A stretch of DNA of 64,000 nt from the NCBI RefSeq assembly GCF_024181405.1, contig NZ_CP051302.1:1736001-1800000 (forward strand), given 5' to 3'. This document shows, piece by piece, positions 51,983 to 60,993 of this stretch. This stretch comes from Treponema denticola (GTDB taxonomy: Bacteria; Spirochaetota; Spirochaetia; Treponematales; Treponemataceae). Position 1 is the first letter of the stretch; the number at the start of each line of letters is the position of its first letter. The position numbers and the translations under genes are program-made. The notes under the pieces are model-generated. The model was given only the letters and a program-made list of their open reading frames with translations. It was not told the DNA's origin and did not search any database.

Positions 51983-52426
51983 TCAGTTTTTACGCTCACT
52001 CATGTATTTTTTTACTTCGGCAGGAGTCAACATACGTATCTGTGTATGCGGATATTCTTTATATTTCCAAACGGTAAAAAGGGGAGCGGTTTGTTTGCAT
52101 TGTTTATCTTTATTCTTTTTCAAAAATAAAAGCAGATCGTCATAAGACGGAAAAATTTTATATGATTTTTTGCCCTTGCTGTTTTCTATTTCGTAGATAC
52201 CGCAGGCCTTTTTTTCGGTATAATCCGCAGTACGCAAATAGAGTTTTGCAATTTCCAATGATTTAAACGGGAAATTCCATCTTTGCAAACCCCGTTGCGG
52301 ATCATGTTCAATACAAATACATCGGCCGCATGTTCCGCAGATATATTGCGTATGATTTTCCAAGCAATCTACGGGATTCAGTAATGGGGTAATTCTGTTT
52401 TCGTTTACATAGCATTCTTTACACAT
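51983..52426 (-). CDS. Cys-rich probable zinc-binding protein, unknown
   Basis: 147 residues. The first 45 residues hold MCKECYVNENRI and YICGTCGRCICIEHD, enough Cys/His for two zinc sites. The rest has a YKIFPSYDDLLLFLKKNKDK helix and a TPAEVKKYM C-terminal motif that resembles a small helix-hairpin. I recall similar proteins from clostridia and lactobacilli but no function. AGGAGG precedes the ATG, 12 bases after the upstream oxidase-like gene. Confidence 0.72.
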   Translation of the reverse strand: MCKECYVNENRITPLLNPVDCLENHTQYICGTCGRCICIEHDPQRGLQRWNFPFKSLEIAKLYLRTADYTEKKACGIYEIENSKGKKSYKIFPSYDDLLLFLKKNKDKQCKQTAPLFTVWKYKEYPHTQIRMLTPAEVKKYMSERKN

Positions 52427-52438
52427 AGTATCCTCCTA

Positions 52439-52915
52439 TTAAACCTTAGCTCTGCTTTTTGCTGTTACACATGGAACATCGATACGTAAAACAGTAACCT
52501 GTTTTGTCATCTGTTCGGTTATTTCAAAATCTCTGCCTGTCTGTGTTTTCATCAGCAGCTGCAAGCCTAAAATCTTTTCTTTTTCATCTTCAACAAAAAC
52601 AGCTGTACCGTCTCCCATAACGCTTGCATATTCCGATCCGTACTCACACGGAATTTCTCCTCCGGAAATAATCACAGCTTCCGTTTCAAGCTCGATAAAA
52701 ACATGCGGGTTCTTGTTGATAATATCCAGCTTCCGCCCTTTTTTTGCGCAGTGCACATATAAAGTCAATTTGTCTTCGTTAAATATAAAACCGTACTGCA
52801 TCGGCACTACATACGGCCGGTCATTATCGATCATGCCGATATGTACAACCTTTGCTTTTTCGATAATTGATTGTATTTGCCGATTGTCCGTTACTGCCCT
52901 GTCTACTCTTCTCAT
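52439..52915 (-). CDS. Pyridoxamine 5'-phosphate oxidase-fold flavoprotein (NimA-like)
   Basis: 158 residues. MRRVDRAVTDNRQIQSIIEKAKVVHIGMIDNDRPYVVPMQYGFIF and LYVHCAKKGRKLDIINKNPHVFIELE are the NimA/flavin-reductase-like pattern that binds FMN; YASVMGDGTAVFVEDEKEK follows. Some relatives reduce nitroimidazoles, but that cannot be claimed here. The ATG at 52915 is seven bases after GGAGG; a longer frame begins five codons upstream without support. Confidence 0.87.
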   Translation of the reverse strand: MRRVDRAVTDNRQIQSIIEKAKVVHIGMIDNDRPYVVPMQYGFIFNEDKLTLYVHCAKKGRKLDIINKNPHVFIELETEAVIISGGEIPCEYGSEYASVMGDGTAVFVEDEKEKILGLQLLMKTQTGRDFEITEQMTKQVTVLRIDVPCVTAKSRAKV

Positions 52916-52949
52916 AAATAAACCTCCCAATCGAATTACAAATTACTCA

Positions 52950-53063
52950 TCAGCAATTAGTTATGTATTTTCTCCACGGAATAAAGCGGTTGACCCGTTT
53001 ACTATAAGATTTATATTCCTCTCCGAAGCGTTCTGAAAGCCATCTTTCTTCCGTGAGCTTCAT
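52950..53063 (-). pseudogene. C-terminal remnant of an isoprenylcysteine-methyltransferase-like protein
   Basis: A 37-codon frame reading KLTEERWLSERFGEEYKSY then SKRVNRFIPWRKYITNC. The pattern E-x-x-L-x-x-x-FG-x-x-Y-x-x-Y-x-x-x-V-x-R-x-IPW is the C-terminal end of ICMT/PEMT-like membrane methyltransferases, which are normally near 200 residues. The frame continues upstream for a few residues (RTSPCYF) and then meets a stop near 53100, and the GIN-domain gene begins soon after. So most of the gene is lost. Confidence 0.6.
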
Positions 53064-53126
53064 AAAATAACAAGGAGATGTTCTTGGTTTTCTTTTTTCA
53101 TCCTATATAAAATCCTTCATAATTTT

Positions 53127-53873
53127 TTAAAGAGAAGATATGCGGCCACTGCCTGAACTTTTAGTCTCAATAACAGGATTACCCTTATAACGGACGGAAC
53201 CGGAGCCGCCTATATCGGCTTTTAAATGCCGTGTAACCCATACTTTTGCAGAACCGGAGCCTGAAATTGAAATATCCGCCTTTTCGGTTTCAAAATCCGT
53301 TGTTTTTATATCCCCTGAACCGGAGATATCCGCTATCATATTTTCGGCCTTCCCTGTTGCGGAAAAATCGCCTGAGCCGGATACGTCCACCTTTAGAGTG
53401 TTTACCGTAATATCGCGTGCAGTAATATTACCGCTGCCTGCGATATCTATCGACATTGAATCTTTAGGCATATTGAATGATGAAATGATAGCTGTAAGTG
53501 AACCGGCTGTCTGCAACTTTATTAAAGCAGGCATTGTGATAGAAACTTTACACTGAGTCGGTGATATGCTGTACCCCGATTTAAAACCGATGTTAAGGGT
53601 GGTGCCGGCAACTGATATATCCAAATCGGGGAAAATATTTTCATCCGTTTCAATTTGCATGGAAAAGGTTTCGCTATACCTTATGTCGGCAGTCCAACCG
53701 CCGGAAATGGAAAGAGCATTAAAATTGTTTTGAGGGAATGATTTAGTTTCTATCTTTCCGTTTCCTTTGATCACTTCACCAGAACAGGAAAAAGATTGGC
53801 AGCTTATACAAATAACCAAAAGAGCCGTTATCGTGGCAGCTTTTACAACACCGATTACTTTGACTTTATTCAT
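53127..53873 (-). CDS. GIN-domain (DUF2807) lipoprotein
   Basis: 248 residues; a signal with Cys25 in ICISC as likely lipid site. The mature protein is a right-handed beta-helix-like GIN domain: GWTADIRYSETFSMQIETDENIFPDLDISVAGTTLNIGF, followed by five Gly-Ser-Gly turns (IAGSGNI, VSGSGDF, ISGSGDI, ISGSGSA, IGGSGSV) at about 20-residue spacing and a final SSGSGRI. This family occurs on cell surfaces in Bacteroidota and spirochaetes; role unproven. AAGGA precedes the ATG. Confidence 0.88.
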   Translation of the reverse strand: MNKVKVIGVVKAATITALLVICISCQSFSCSGEVIKGNGKIETKSFPQNNFNALSISGGWTADIRYSETFSMQIETDENIFPDLDISVAGTTLNIGFKSGYSISPTQCKVSITMPALIKLQTAGSLTAIISSFNMPKDSMSIDIAGSGNITARDITVNTLKVDVSGSGDFSATGKAENMIADISGSGDIKTTDFETEKADISISGSGSAKVWVTRHLKADIGGSGSVRYKGNPVIETKSSGSGRISSL

Positions 53874-53905
53874 AAAAAATCCTTAAGATAAGTTTCTTTT
53901 TATTT

Positions 53906-53934
53906 ATAGTACTTTAAAATATCGGATATGTCAA
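53906..53934 (-). promoter_or_regulatory. Promoter of the GIN-domain gene
   Basis: Minus strand: TTGACA (53929-53934), 17 bases, TACTAT (53906-53911). Confidence 0.78.
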
Positions 53935-53968
53935 TGCTGAAAAAAACCTTTGTAACAATCAGGGGATT

Positions 53969-53991
53969 CCAAAGGGCTACAAGCCCTTTGG
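53969..53991. repeat. Palindromic repeat, copy 1
   Basis: CCAAAGGGCT and AGCCCTTTGG form a perfect 10-base-pair stem; GGATT precedes it. The same element occurs at 61145-61167. Here it lies 29 bases beyond the stop of the peptide-binding lipoprotein gene and could end that transcript, though no T run follows on the minus strand. Confidence 0.8.
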
Positions 53992-54020
53992 AAGATGTAA
54001 AGAGTGTTCTTAATTATACA

Positions 54021-55841
54021 TCATTTTTCATTTTGATATTCTAATAATAATTTTCTACTCTTTTCTAAATCAACTTTTAATTCATTGCCCGTATCAATCA
54101 ATGTGGACAATGTAGAATATGCTTTTTGCTTAAGTCCCGAGTAAACGGCGATAAAACCTTCTTGTTCTACGGCATTAAGTACAGCTTGTCTAAGTTTTTG
54201 ATTTCTAAATTTACTACCATCCTTTAAATTAAATGCTGCATAAATAACAGAATTTGAACTTCGTTTAGAAACCAATACTTTTGCATCACCTTCAAGAATC
54301 TCAACCTTATCATCATCAACTGCAGGAACAAAATCAACTTCTCCAGCTCTAAAAGCGCCTACTGCAGAGGCATTATCAGCAATAACCTTATAGGTTATCT
54401 GTTTTATTCTTGGCTCATGCTTAGAACCAACCATATATCCGGGGTTTTTCATAAAAATTATATCATATTCGTTCTTTTTAACCAGAATATATGGACCGGA
54501 ACACCATAAAGTATTATTATATGTACTTCCTTCCGTTACTGTTGATTGATCACCATAAATTACATCTTTCTTGGGATCATAAGTTTTAACATTTAAATCT
54601 TTATTAACCTTTGTAACTTGTTTAACTGATGTAATTCCGGCTGATTGATGAGCTAAAAAATTTAACACTTGCGGAAATGGTCTTTTAGTAATTATTCTTA
54701 TTACTTGATATACACCGTCCTTAGTATTTGCTTTAGTTTTATCGGCTGTCAGAGCTTTTATTGATGTTGGAGCAGACTCTTGCAAAGCACTCAATATGGA
54801 TGTATTAGTTCCCGATTTTTTACCGGTCTTCAGTATATTTAAATCCGTTATAGCTTCTATACTTTCCATACTTCCATGCAAGGTAAAAGTCCTATGATCC
54901 GGTGCACTATTTTTGTCTCTTGCATTATTTAAAGAAAATATTACATCATCAACCCCTACTCTTTCACCGGTGTTAACGACATTTTTGTTTTTATCCACGG
55001 CTGCAAAATATACATCATCTCTAAGTAAGAAATAATACTCCTTATTTCCTTCGGCTATAACATTACTATATGAAAGAGAGCCCTCAGCAATAATATCATC
55101 TTCATCAGTTAAATTAACCAATCTTACATACATATTTGTATTCAACTGATTAATTGAGCCGTCATTACCTTTTATCGGCCATAAAGATGTCAAATTTGCA
55201 GTATTTTGTGTCAAAATCAAAGGACGTTTTTCATTTAAAGAAGAATCATTATACTCAAATTCTTCCCAAACCAAAGAGCGTGATTTAGAATGTCTAACAT
55301 TATTCTTTATCAATTCTTTGTTATAAGCCAATATTCTCAAGTTAGAATAAAGAGGAACAATATAGGCTTTTTCCGATACAAGATAATTTTCCAATTCTCT
55401 GTAAGTCTCAACATATTGCTCCGGCGTTTCTGCTGCGGCTTTGTCTATAAGTTGATCGACTTTAGCATCTGAAACCGGTAAATTATTATAATCTCCACCG
55501 GTCATAAAAAGGGACCTCACAGCATAATCAGGGTTACCTGTAACTGTAGTCCAACCGGTTATTGCCAAATCATAATCGCCGGCTTTAAGCGGTACTAAAT
55601 AACTTGAATAGTCAGGCTGAGTATTTAATTCTACATTAAAGCCTGCTTTTGTTAATTGATCCCGTAAAACATTTGAAGCTTTGCTCTGATATGACGATTG
55701 AGATAATATTCTAATTGTCTCAGTCTTATTTCCAGAAACAGCTTTACCGTCTCCACCTGCAGCTGAATTTTCTCTAGTTTTACTACCGCAACTGGTTAAA
55801 AGTGCAATAGCTAAAACACATCCCAATAATCTTCCTTTCAT
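54021..55841 (-). CDS. Circularly permuted oligopeptide-binding lipoprotein (SBP_bac_5)
   Basis: 606 residues; lipobox ALLTSC gives Cys18. In ordinary OppA/DppA proteins the segment with a GDYD-x-x-x-GW motif and a final VPLY strand lies at the C-terminus. Here it comes first: residues about 43-180 hold SNVLRDQLTKAGFNVELNT, AGDYDLAITGWTTVTGNPDYAV, KVDQLIDKAAAETPEQY and AYIVPLYSNLRILAYN. The normal N-terminal half follows (about 203 on: FLLRDDVYF, VGVDDVIFSLNNARD, SGPYILVKKNEYDIIFMKNPGY, AVGAFRAGEVDF, RNQKLRQAVLNAV), and the protein ends at DLEKSRKLLLEYQ, which normally leads into the first segment. ATG 55841 has GGGGGA upstream. Confidence 0.9.
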   Translation of the reverse strand: MKGRLLGCVLAIALLTSCGSKTRENSAAGGDGKAVSGNKTETIRILSQSSYQSKASNVLRDQLTKAGFNVELNTQPDYSSYLVPLKAGDYDLAITGWTTVTGNPDYAVRSLFMTGGDYNNLPVSDAKVDQLIDKAAAETPEQYVETYRELENYLVSEKAYIVPLYSNLRILAYNKELIKNNVRHSKSRSLVWEEFEYNDSSLNEKRPLILTQNTANLTSLWPIKGNDGSINQLNTNMYVRLVNLTDEDDIIAEGSLSYSNVIAEGNKEYYFLLRDDVYFAAVDKNKNVVNTGERVGVDDVIFSLNNARDKNSAPDHRTFTLHGSMESIEAITDLNILKTGKKSGTNTSILSALQESAPTSIKALTADKTKANTKDGVYQVIRIITKRPFPQVLNFLAHQSAGITSVKQVTKVNKDLNVKTYDPKKDVIYGDQSTVTEGSTYNNTLWCSGPYILVKKNEYDIIFMKNPGYMVGSKHEPRIKQITYKVIADNASAVGAFRAGEVDFVPAVDDDKVEILEGDAKVLVSKRSSNSVIYAAFNLKDGSKFRNQKLRQAVLNAVEQEGFIAVYSGLKQKAYSTLSTLIDTGNELKVDLEKSRKLLLEYQNEK

Positions 55842-55958
55842 CTTAATCCCCCTATTTATATAACTACACCATGTTGTCAACATAAGTAGTTTTAATACTA
55901 TATTCAATGATACATTATTGATACATATCTGTCAATATCCAGTTTTATTTATTAGGTA

Positions 55959-58013
55959 TTACTCATATTTACAATTACCGTTTTCTATTTCATGCCATCT
56001 ATGACAGGCTACAAAATGATCACAAGCAACATTTTTCAATATGGGTGTAATCTTGGAACATATTTCTATTGCAAAAGGACATCTGCTTTCAAACCTACAC
56101 CCCTTTTTAGGGTTAATCGGACTTACTATCTCTCCCTTAAGTAAGATCCTTGAAGTCTTCTTGTTAATGGTTATTGAAGGTATTGCACTAAGTAAAGCTA
56201 TAGTATATGGATGGAGCGGTTTATAAAAAAGTTTATTTTTGGGAGCTCTCTCAATAAGTTGACCCAAATACATAACCCCAATTTCATCCGATATATGTTT
56301 TACTACAGACAAATCATGACTAATAAACATATAAGTAAGGCCTATCTGCTTTTGTAATTGCATAAGTAGATTCAATATCTGTGCTTGAACAGACACGTCC
56401 AAAGCTGAAACAGGTTCATCACATACTATAAATTCAGGATTCATAGCTAGAGCTCTAGCAATAACTATTCTTTGTCTGCGTCCGCCATCAAATTCATGAG
56501 GATAATTATTGTAAGCTTTTTTAGATAAACCGACTAAAGACATAAGTTCAAGTATTCTCTTTTGTAGAGCTTGTTTTTCTTTAAATTTTTTATGTATAGT
56601 TAATGGTTCTCCTATAATTTGAGATACACTCATCCTTGGATTTAAACTGGCATATGGATCTTGAAATATAATCTGGAAATTCTGCCTTAGTTTTCTCATC
56701 TCTTCACTATTAAAGTTTGTTATATCCATTCCATCATATAAAATACTTCCGGCAGTCGGCTCATGAAGTCTTAGTACGGTTCTTCCTAAAGTCGATTTAC
56801 CGCAACCGCTTTCTCCTACTATACCAAGAGTTTTCCCCCTAGGTATAGAAAATGAAACATCATCAACAGCATGTAAATAACCACTTACTAAAGGGAAATA
56901 TTTTTTCAAGTTTCTTACCTCTAAAAGAGGTCTTTCATTTGTTATATCTTGAATATTATCATTAAAAAACTCAGTCTTATGTTTTATATCAATTTTATCT
57001 ATAGCTGTATTTTTATCCTCATCGGTATTAAGAACAAATTTGCTTATATCAAAGTGGCATCTATACATATGATTATCACCTTTAATTCCCGGTTTTTCTT
57101 TCATACATATATCTTTAGCATAAGGACATCTAGGATAAAAATAACACCCATCAGGAAGTTCCGATGAATTTGAGACGCTCCCCTTTATCGGACTTAGTTC
57201 GGCAACATCTTCATCAATTTTTGGAATAGAACCGAAAAGACCGACTGTATACGGATGTTTCGGTTGCTCAAAAACATCCTCAACATTTCCGCTTTCCACT
57301 ATTTCACCGGCATACATAATACATACTTTATTACAAGTTTCAGCAACAACACCTAAATCATGAGTTATCAAAAGCATAGACATATCAAATTTTTTTATCA
57401 AATCCTGCATTATATTTAATATCTGTGCTTGTATTGTTACATCTAATGCCGTAGTAGGTTCATCGGCTATCAGTAATTGAGGTTTACACAATAAGGCCAT
57501 TGCTATAACAACACGTTGTTTCATACCTCCGGAAAATTGATGCGGATAATCATTATAACGTTCTTTATTAATACCTACTGTCTCAAGCATATCTACAACT
57601 CTCTTTTTGATATCTTGTTTCGGCATTTTTTCATGGGTTTCAACAACTTCTTCCAGCTGCTCTCCAATTGTCATAATTGGATTTAATGCGGTCATAGGGT
57701 CTTGAAAAATCATAGATATACCATTTCCCCGCACTATTCTATTTTCTTTTTCCGTATTTCTTATTATGTTCTTTCCATCGTAGTATATCTCTCCGTCTAC
57801 AATTATTCCGGGCGGATCCGGTACCAGCTGCATAATAGACAGGGCCGTAGTTGTTTTACCTGCCCCTGTTTCTCCAACAAGCCCAACAACTTCGCCTTTT
57901 AATATTTCAAGATTTAAACCATTTACAGCACGATATATTTCATCCTCTGTCACATAATGAACATGCAGATTTTTTATACTTATTACCGTATCTTTTACTT
58001 TATTATCAACCAT
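55959..58013 (-). CDS. Fused double ATPase of a peptide ABC transporter (DppD-DppF)
   Basis: 684 residues: two complete ATPase halves in one chain. Half 1 (about 9-330): Walker A GETGAGKTTT, signature FSGGMKQR, Walker B LLIADEPTTALDV, and the oligopeptide-type C-terminal Cys motif CYFYPRCPYAKDIC. A linker (335-365) leads to half 2: GESGCGKST, EFDGGRRQR, FIVCDEPVSALDV and CRFESRCPFAIEIC. The second signature has Asp for the usual Ser, and Arg for Gln, which may weaken that site. It lies between the permease and binding-protein genes. Confidence 0.95.
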   Translation of the reverse strand: MVDNKVKDTVISIKNLHVHYVTEDEIYRAVNGLNLEILKGEVVGLVGETGAGKTTTALSIMQLVPDPPGIIVDGEIYYDGKNIIRNTEKENRIVRGNGISMIFQDPMTALNPIMTIGEQLEEVVETHEKMPKQDIKKRVVDMLETVGINKERYNDYPHQFSGGMKQRVVIAMALLCKPQLLIADEPTTALDVTIQAQILNIMQDLIKKFDMSMLLITHDLGVVAETCNKVCIMYAGEIVESGNVEDVFEQPKHPYTVGLFGSIPKIDEDVAELSPIKGSVSNSSELPDGCYFYPRCPYAKDICMKEKPGIKGDNHMYRCHFDISKFVLNTDEDKNTAIDKIDIKHKTEFFNDNIQDITNERPLLEVRNLKKYFPLVSGYLHAVDDVSFSIPRGKTLGIVGESGCGKSTLGRTVLRLHEPTAGSILYDGMDITNFNSEEMRKLRQNFQIIFQDPYASLNPRMSVSQIIGEPLTIHKKFKEKQALQKRILELMSLVGLSKKAYNNYPHEFDGGRRQRIVIARALAMNPEFIVCDEPVSALDVSVQAQILNLLMQLQKQIGLTYMFISHDLSVVKHISDEIGVMYLGQLIERAPKNKLFYKPLHPYTIALLSAIPSITINKKTSRILLKGEIVSPINPKKGCRFESRCPFAIEICSKITPILKNVACDHFVACHRWHEIENGNCKYE

Positions 58014-58021
58014 ACTATCAC

Positions 58022-59530
58022 CTATTTTAATTTAGGATCTAAAGCATCCCTAAGACCATCACCAAAATAATTAAATGCTAAAACAATCAGTATTATTGCT
58101 ATCCCGGGAAAAATTGCTATATGCGGACTAGTTTCCAAAAAACTGCTTCCGGCCTTTAATATATTACCCCATTCAGGAATATGAGGCTCTACGCCCAGCC
58201 CTAAAAAACTAAGAGCACTTGTTGAAAGAACTGCTGCACCTATCGACAAAGTAGCCCTTACTATTATAGGAGCAAGTGAATTTGGAATAATATGTTTAAA
58301 TATTATCCTAAGATCTCTTGCTCCACAAGCTCTTGACGCTTCAACAAATTCTTGATTGGAAATTGTCAATACCGTAGCCCTCATTGTTCGAGCATATATT
58401 GGTATATATGCAACCGACAAAGCCATTATTAAATTGAATGTATTAGAACCAAACGCAGCGATTATAGCAATGGCAAGTAATATCCCCGGCGTTGCATAAA
58501 GTATATCCAGTAATCTCATAATTACATTATCTACATTTTTCCCATAATAGCCCGATATGGCACCAAGGAAGCAACCGATTATAATAGGAATTCCTGTAGA
58601 TATTATACCGACTGTAAGAGAGATTCTGGCGCCGAATACAATTCTAGTAAATAAACACCTTCCATAGTCATCCGTTCCAAATGGAAATTGTAAACTTGGA
58701 ATTTGCTGTATTGTGCTATAATTATTCTCTACTGCATAAGCATAATCAAATGTAAGATAGCTGCATATTGATATGGACATCAAAAAAACTATAAAAAACA
58801 AACCTACAACTGATACATAATTTCTAAAAATTCGTTTTAAAACATCTATCCAGCCTATACTAGCTGCAGAATTTTTGTGAAATTTTTTGAACAGTATCAT
58901 AATACCTAATATAAATGAAAATAAATTACCTGTAGCTGAAGAAAGTATTAAAATTATCGCAAATGGAACTGTAAATCTACCCAAATTACCTGAACTTATT
59001 TTTGAAGACAATAAGATAGTAACAATATTAAATAATGCTAGTAATAAAAGTATACCAATACCTATAAAAAAAAAGTTTGAAATATATTCTTTAGCCAAAT
59101 TCAAAAGAGATATTACTACAACAACAAATGTTATTAAAAAAGAATATACTGCTAAACAATATTCAATACTTTTTTCTCTTTTTATAAGCATAAAACCGGC
59201 ATTAGATAATAAAAAATTACCTGTAAGTATAAAGGGGATAAAAAGATAACCGCATTTCATGGTTTTACTCAAAACTTTCCCATTTTTAGTAAAATCTTTT
59301 TTTATTTTTTTACAAACTATATATTGTAAAAACGAACCAATAAAATATACTATAAAAACTATACCCGGCACAAGCCCAATTTCTCCTGTTTTAAAATTAT
59401 ATGAAGAAAAAGCAAATATAATAGATACAACTAACGAAACCTGCCATGCAAGTCTTGCTGTTGCATATTCGAGACTGTTCCCTAAAAGCCTCAAATATCT
59501 TTTATTTAAATAGAAATCTTTATCGACCAC
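58022..59530 (-). CDS. Peptide ABC permease, OppC/DppC type, with long N-terminal membrane extension
   Basis: 502 residues against about 300 for the family. The OppC core occupies the last 230: FPFGTDDYGRCLFTRIVFGARISLTVGIISTG, the EAA loop EFVEASRACGARDLRIIFKHIIPNSLAPIIV and FNYFGDGLRDALDPKLK at the end. Ahead of it are about 200 extra residues with roughly six hydrophobic helices (30-240). The start is GTG at 59530, eight bases after GGGGG; the ATG at 59545 has no ribosome-binding site. Confidence 0.88.
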   Translation of the reverse strand: MVDKDFYLNKRYLRLLGNSLEYATARLAWQVSLVVSIIFAFSSYNFKTGEIGLVPGIVFIVYFIGSFLQYIVCKKIKKDFTKNGKVLSKTMKCGYLFIPFILTGNFLLSNAGFMLIKREKSIEYCLAVYSFLITFVVVVISLLNLAKEYISNFFFIGIGILLLLALFNIVTILLSSKISSGNLGRFTVPFAIILILSSATGNLFSFILGIMILFKKFHKNSAASIGWIDVLKRIFRNYVSVVGLFFIVFLMSISICSYLTFDYAYAVENNYSTIQQIPSLQFPFGTDDYGRCLFTRIVFGARISLTVGIISTGIPIIIGCFLGAISGYYGKNVDNVIMRLLDILYATPGILLAIAIIAAFGSNTFNLIMALSVAYIPIYARTMRATVLTISNQEFVEASRACGARDLRIIFKHIIPNSLAPIIVRATLSIGAAVLSTSALSFLGLGVEPHIPEWGNILKAGSSFLETSPHIAIFPGIAIILIVLAFNYFGDGLRDALDPKLK

Positions 59531-59558
59531 AATGCATACCCCCATCTAGTCTATAATT

Positions 59559-60983
59559 TTATGAATTTTTTATTTTTGATTTTATCCTAGGATCCAACAT
59601 TGCATATAGTATATCAACCATTAAATTCACAACACTGATAACAACAGCAATATATACGACTCCAGCTAATACAACAGGAACATCAGGTATAAACTGCCTA
59701 TCAACAATGAAACTACCAAGACCGCGTATATTAAAACTTTTTTCGGTAACGGCTGAACCGCCTAATAGGGCACCAAATTGAAGCCCTATAACCGTTATAA
59801 TCGGAATCATTGCATTTCCTAAAATATGCTTTATTGTTACCCTATAGGGAGATAAACCTTTTGCTCTTGCCGTTAATATATAATCGGAATGCTTAACCTC
59901 TAACATAGATGAACGGGTCATTCTTGCAACTGTAGCACTCATTCCAGTACCTAGTACTACTGCAGGCATTATTAAAGACTGCCAATTACCCACAATATAT
60001 GTTGCCGGAAGCCAGCTCATTTTTATAGAGAATTGCAAAATTAATAATAGGGCAAGCCAAAAATTAGGTATAGATAAGCCTATCAATGCAAAAAACATGA
60101 ATGTATAATCAAAAGAAGAATATTGTTTTATAGCAGACATAATTCCTGCCGGTATAGCTATTAATACAGCAATGAAAACAGAGCAAAATGCTATAGTCAA
60201 TGTTATAGGAAATTTTGTTGCAATTTCAGTAGAAACAGACATATTTCCAACATATGTGATACCCAAATCAAAAGTTATAAGCGATTTAAAAGTTGTAAAT
60301 AGTCTTGAAAAATATGATGCATTTAAACCATATACTCTATTAAACTCTTCAACTTGTTCCGGAGTTGCCGTTTGACCTAAAATATTTACCGCAGGATCCA
60401 TAGGAGAGAAATACAGTATAGTAAAGACCATAAAAGTAACTCCAAAAATCACAAATACCATCATAAATAATCTTTCTAAAATATACTTTTGAATTGGTCT
60501 AGTATATATATAGAGAAGCACATACATTGGAAAAGAAATGATAATGGAAAGGATTAGAAATACAGGATTTTTAAGTGTATCAAGAAAAAAATCTAAAAAT
60601 GTTATCTTCTTCACTGAATTATGTTCACAAAGATAATTTATTTTCTCATGATACAACTCATTATATCTTTTTTTTGCATTTTTTTCAGCTTCTTTTAATA
60701 TCTCAGCTTCAGACATAACTTTCTTAAAATACTCATTCTTACGGACTACCTGTTCATAAGACTCTTTTAACAAATTTTCCATCATATTGGTATTTTGAAG
60801 TTCTTCATTTACACTCGCAATAATCTTACCATATTGATTCATTGCAGAAGAAGATTTAGTAATTTTTTTTATCAAATATTTGATGTATACAACTAAAAAA
60901 GAAAACACACCAAACAAAAGAATCCACAGTCTATACTTACGGTTCATCCAAGCTTTAATAAAGCTATTATTAATAAATTTCAT
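59559..60983 (-). CDS. Peptide ABC permease, OppB/DppB type, with N-terminal coiled coil
   Basis: 474 residues against about 310 for the family. The core (about 165-474) begins YILERLFMMVFVIFGVTFMVFTILYFSPMDPA and has the EAA loop SDYILTARAKGLSPYRVTIKHILGNAMIPIITV and SFNIRGLGSFIVD. The extra N-terminus holds a membrane helix (18-40), a coiled coil (45-120, rich in Glu/Lys/Asn) and a second helix (135-155). The ATG at 60983 lies ten bases after a perfect -10 box and without Shine-Dalgarno sequence. First gene of the four-gene operon. Confidence 0.9.
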   Translation of the reverse strand: MKFINNSFIKAWMNRKYRLWILLFGVFSFLVVYIKYLIKKITKSSSAMNQYGKIIASVNEELQNTNMMENLLKESYEQVVRKNEYFKKVMSEAEILKEAEKNAKKRYNELYHEKINYLCEHNSVKKITFLDFFLDTLKNPVFLILSIIISFPMYVLLYIYTRPIQKYILERLFMMVFVIFGVTFMVFTILYFSPMDPAVNILGQTATPEQVEEFNRVYGLNASYFSRLFTTFKSLITFDLGITYVGNMSVSTEIATKFPITLTIAFCSVFIAVLIAIPAGIMSAIKQYSSFDYTFMFFALIGLSIPNFWLALLLILQFSIKMSWLPATYIVGNWQSLIMPAVVLGTGMSATVARMTRSSMLEVKHSDYILTARAKGLSPYRVTIKHILGNAMIPIITVIGLQFGALLGGSAVTEKSFNIRGLGSFIVDRQFIPDVPVVLAGVVYIAVVISVVNLMVDILYAMLDPRIKSKIKNS

Positions 60984-60993
60984 AATCAGCAGG

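Noticed and set aside
54021-55841. Interpretation of the binding protein as a frameshifted or misassembled ordinary OppA
   Set aside because: It has one uninterrupted frame, its own signal peptide and lipobox, and both halves join exactly at the complementary break points, which a chance assembly error would not give.
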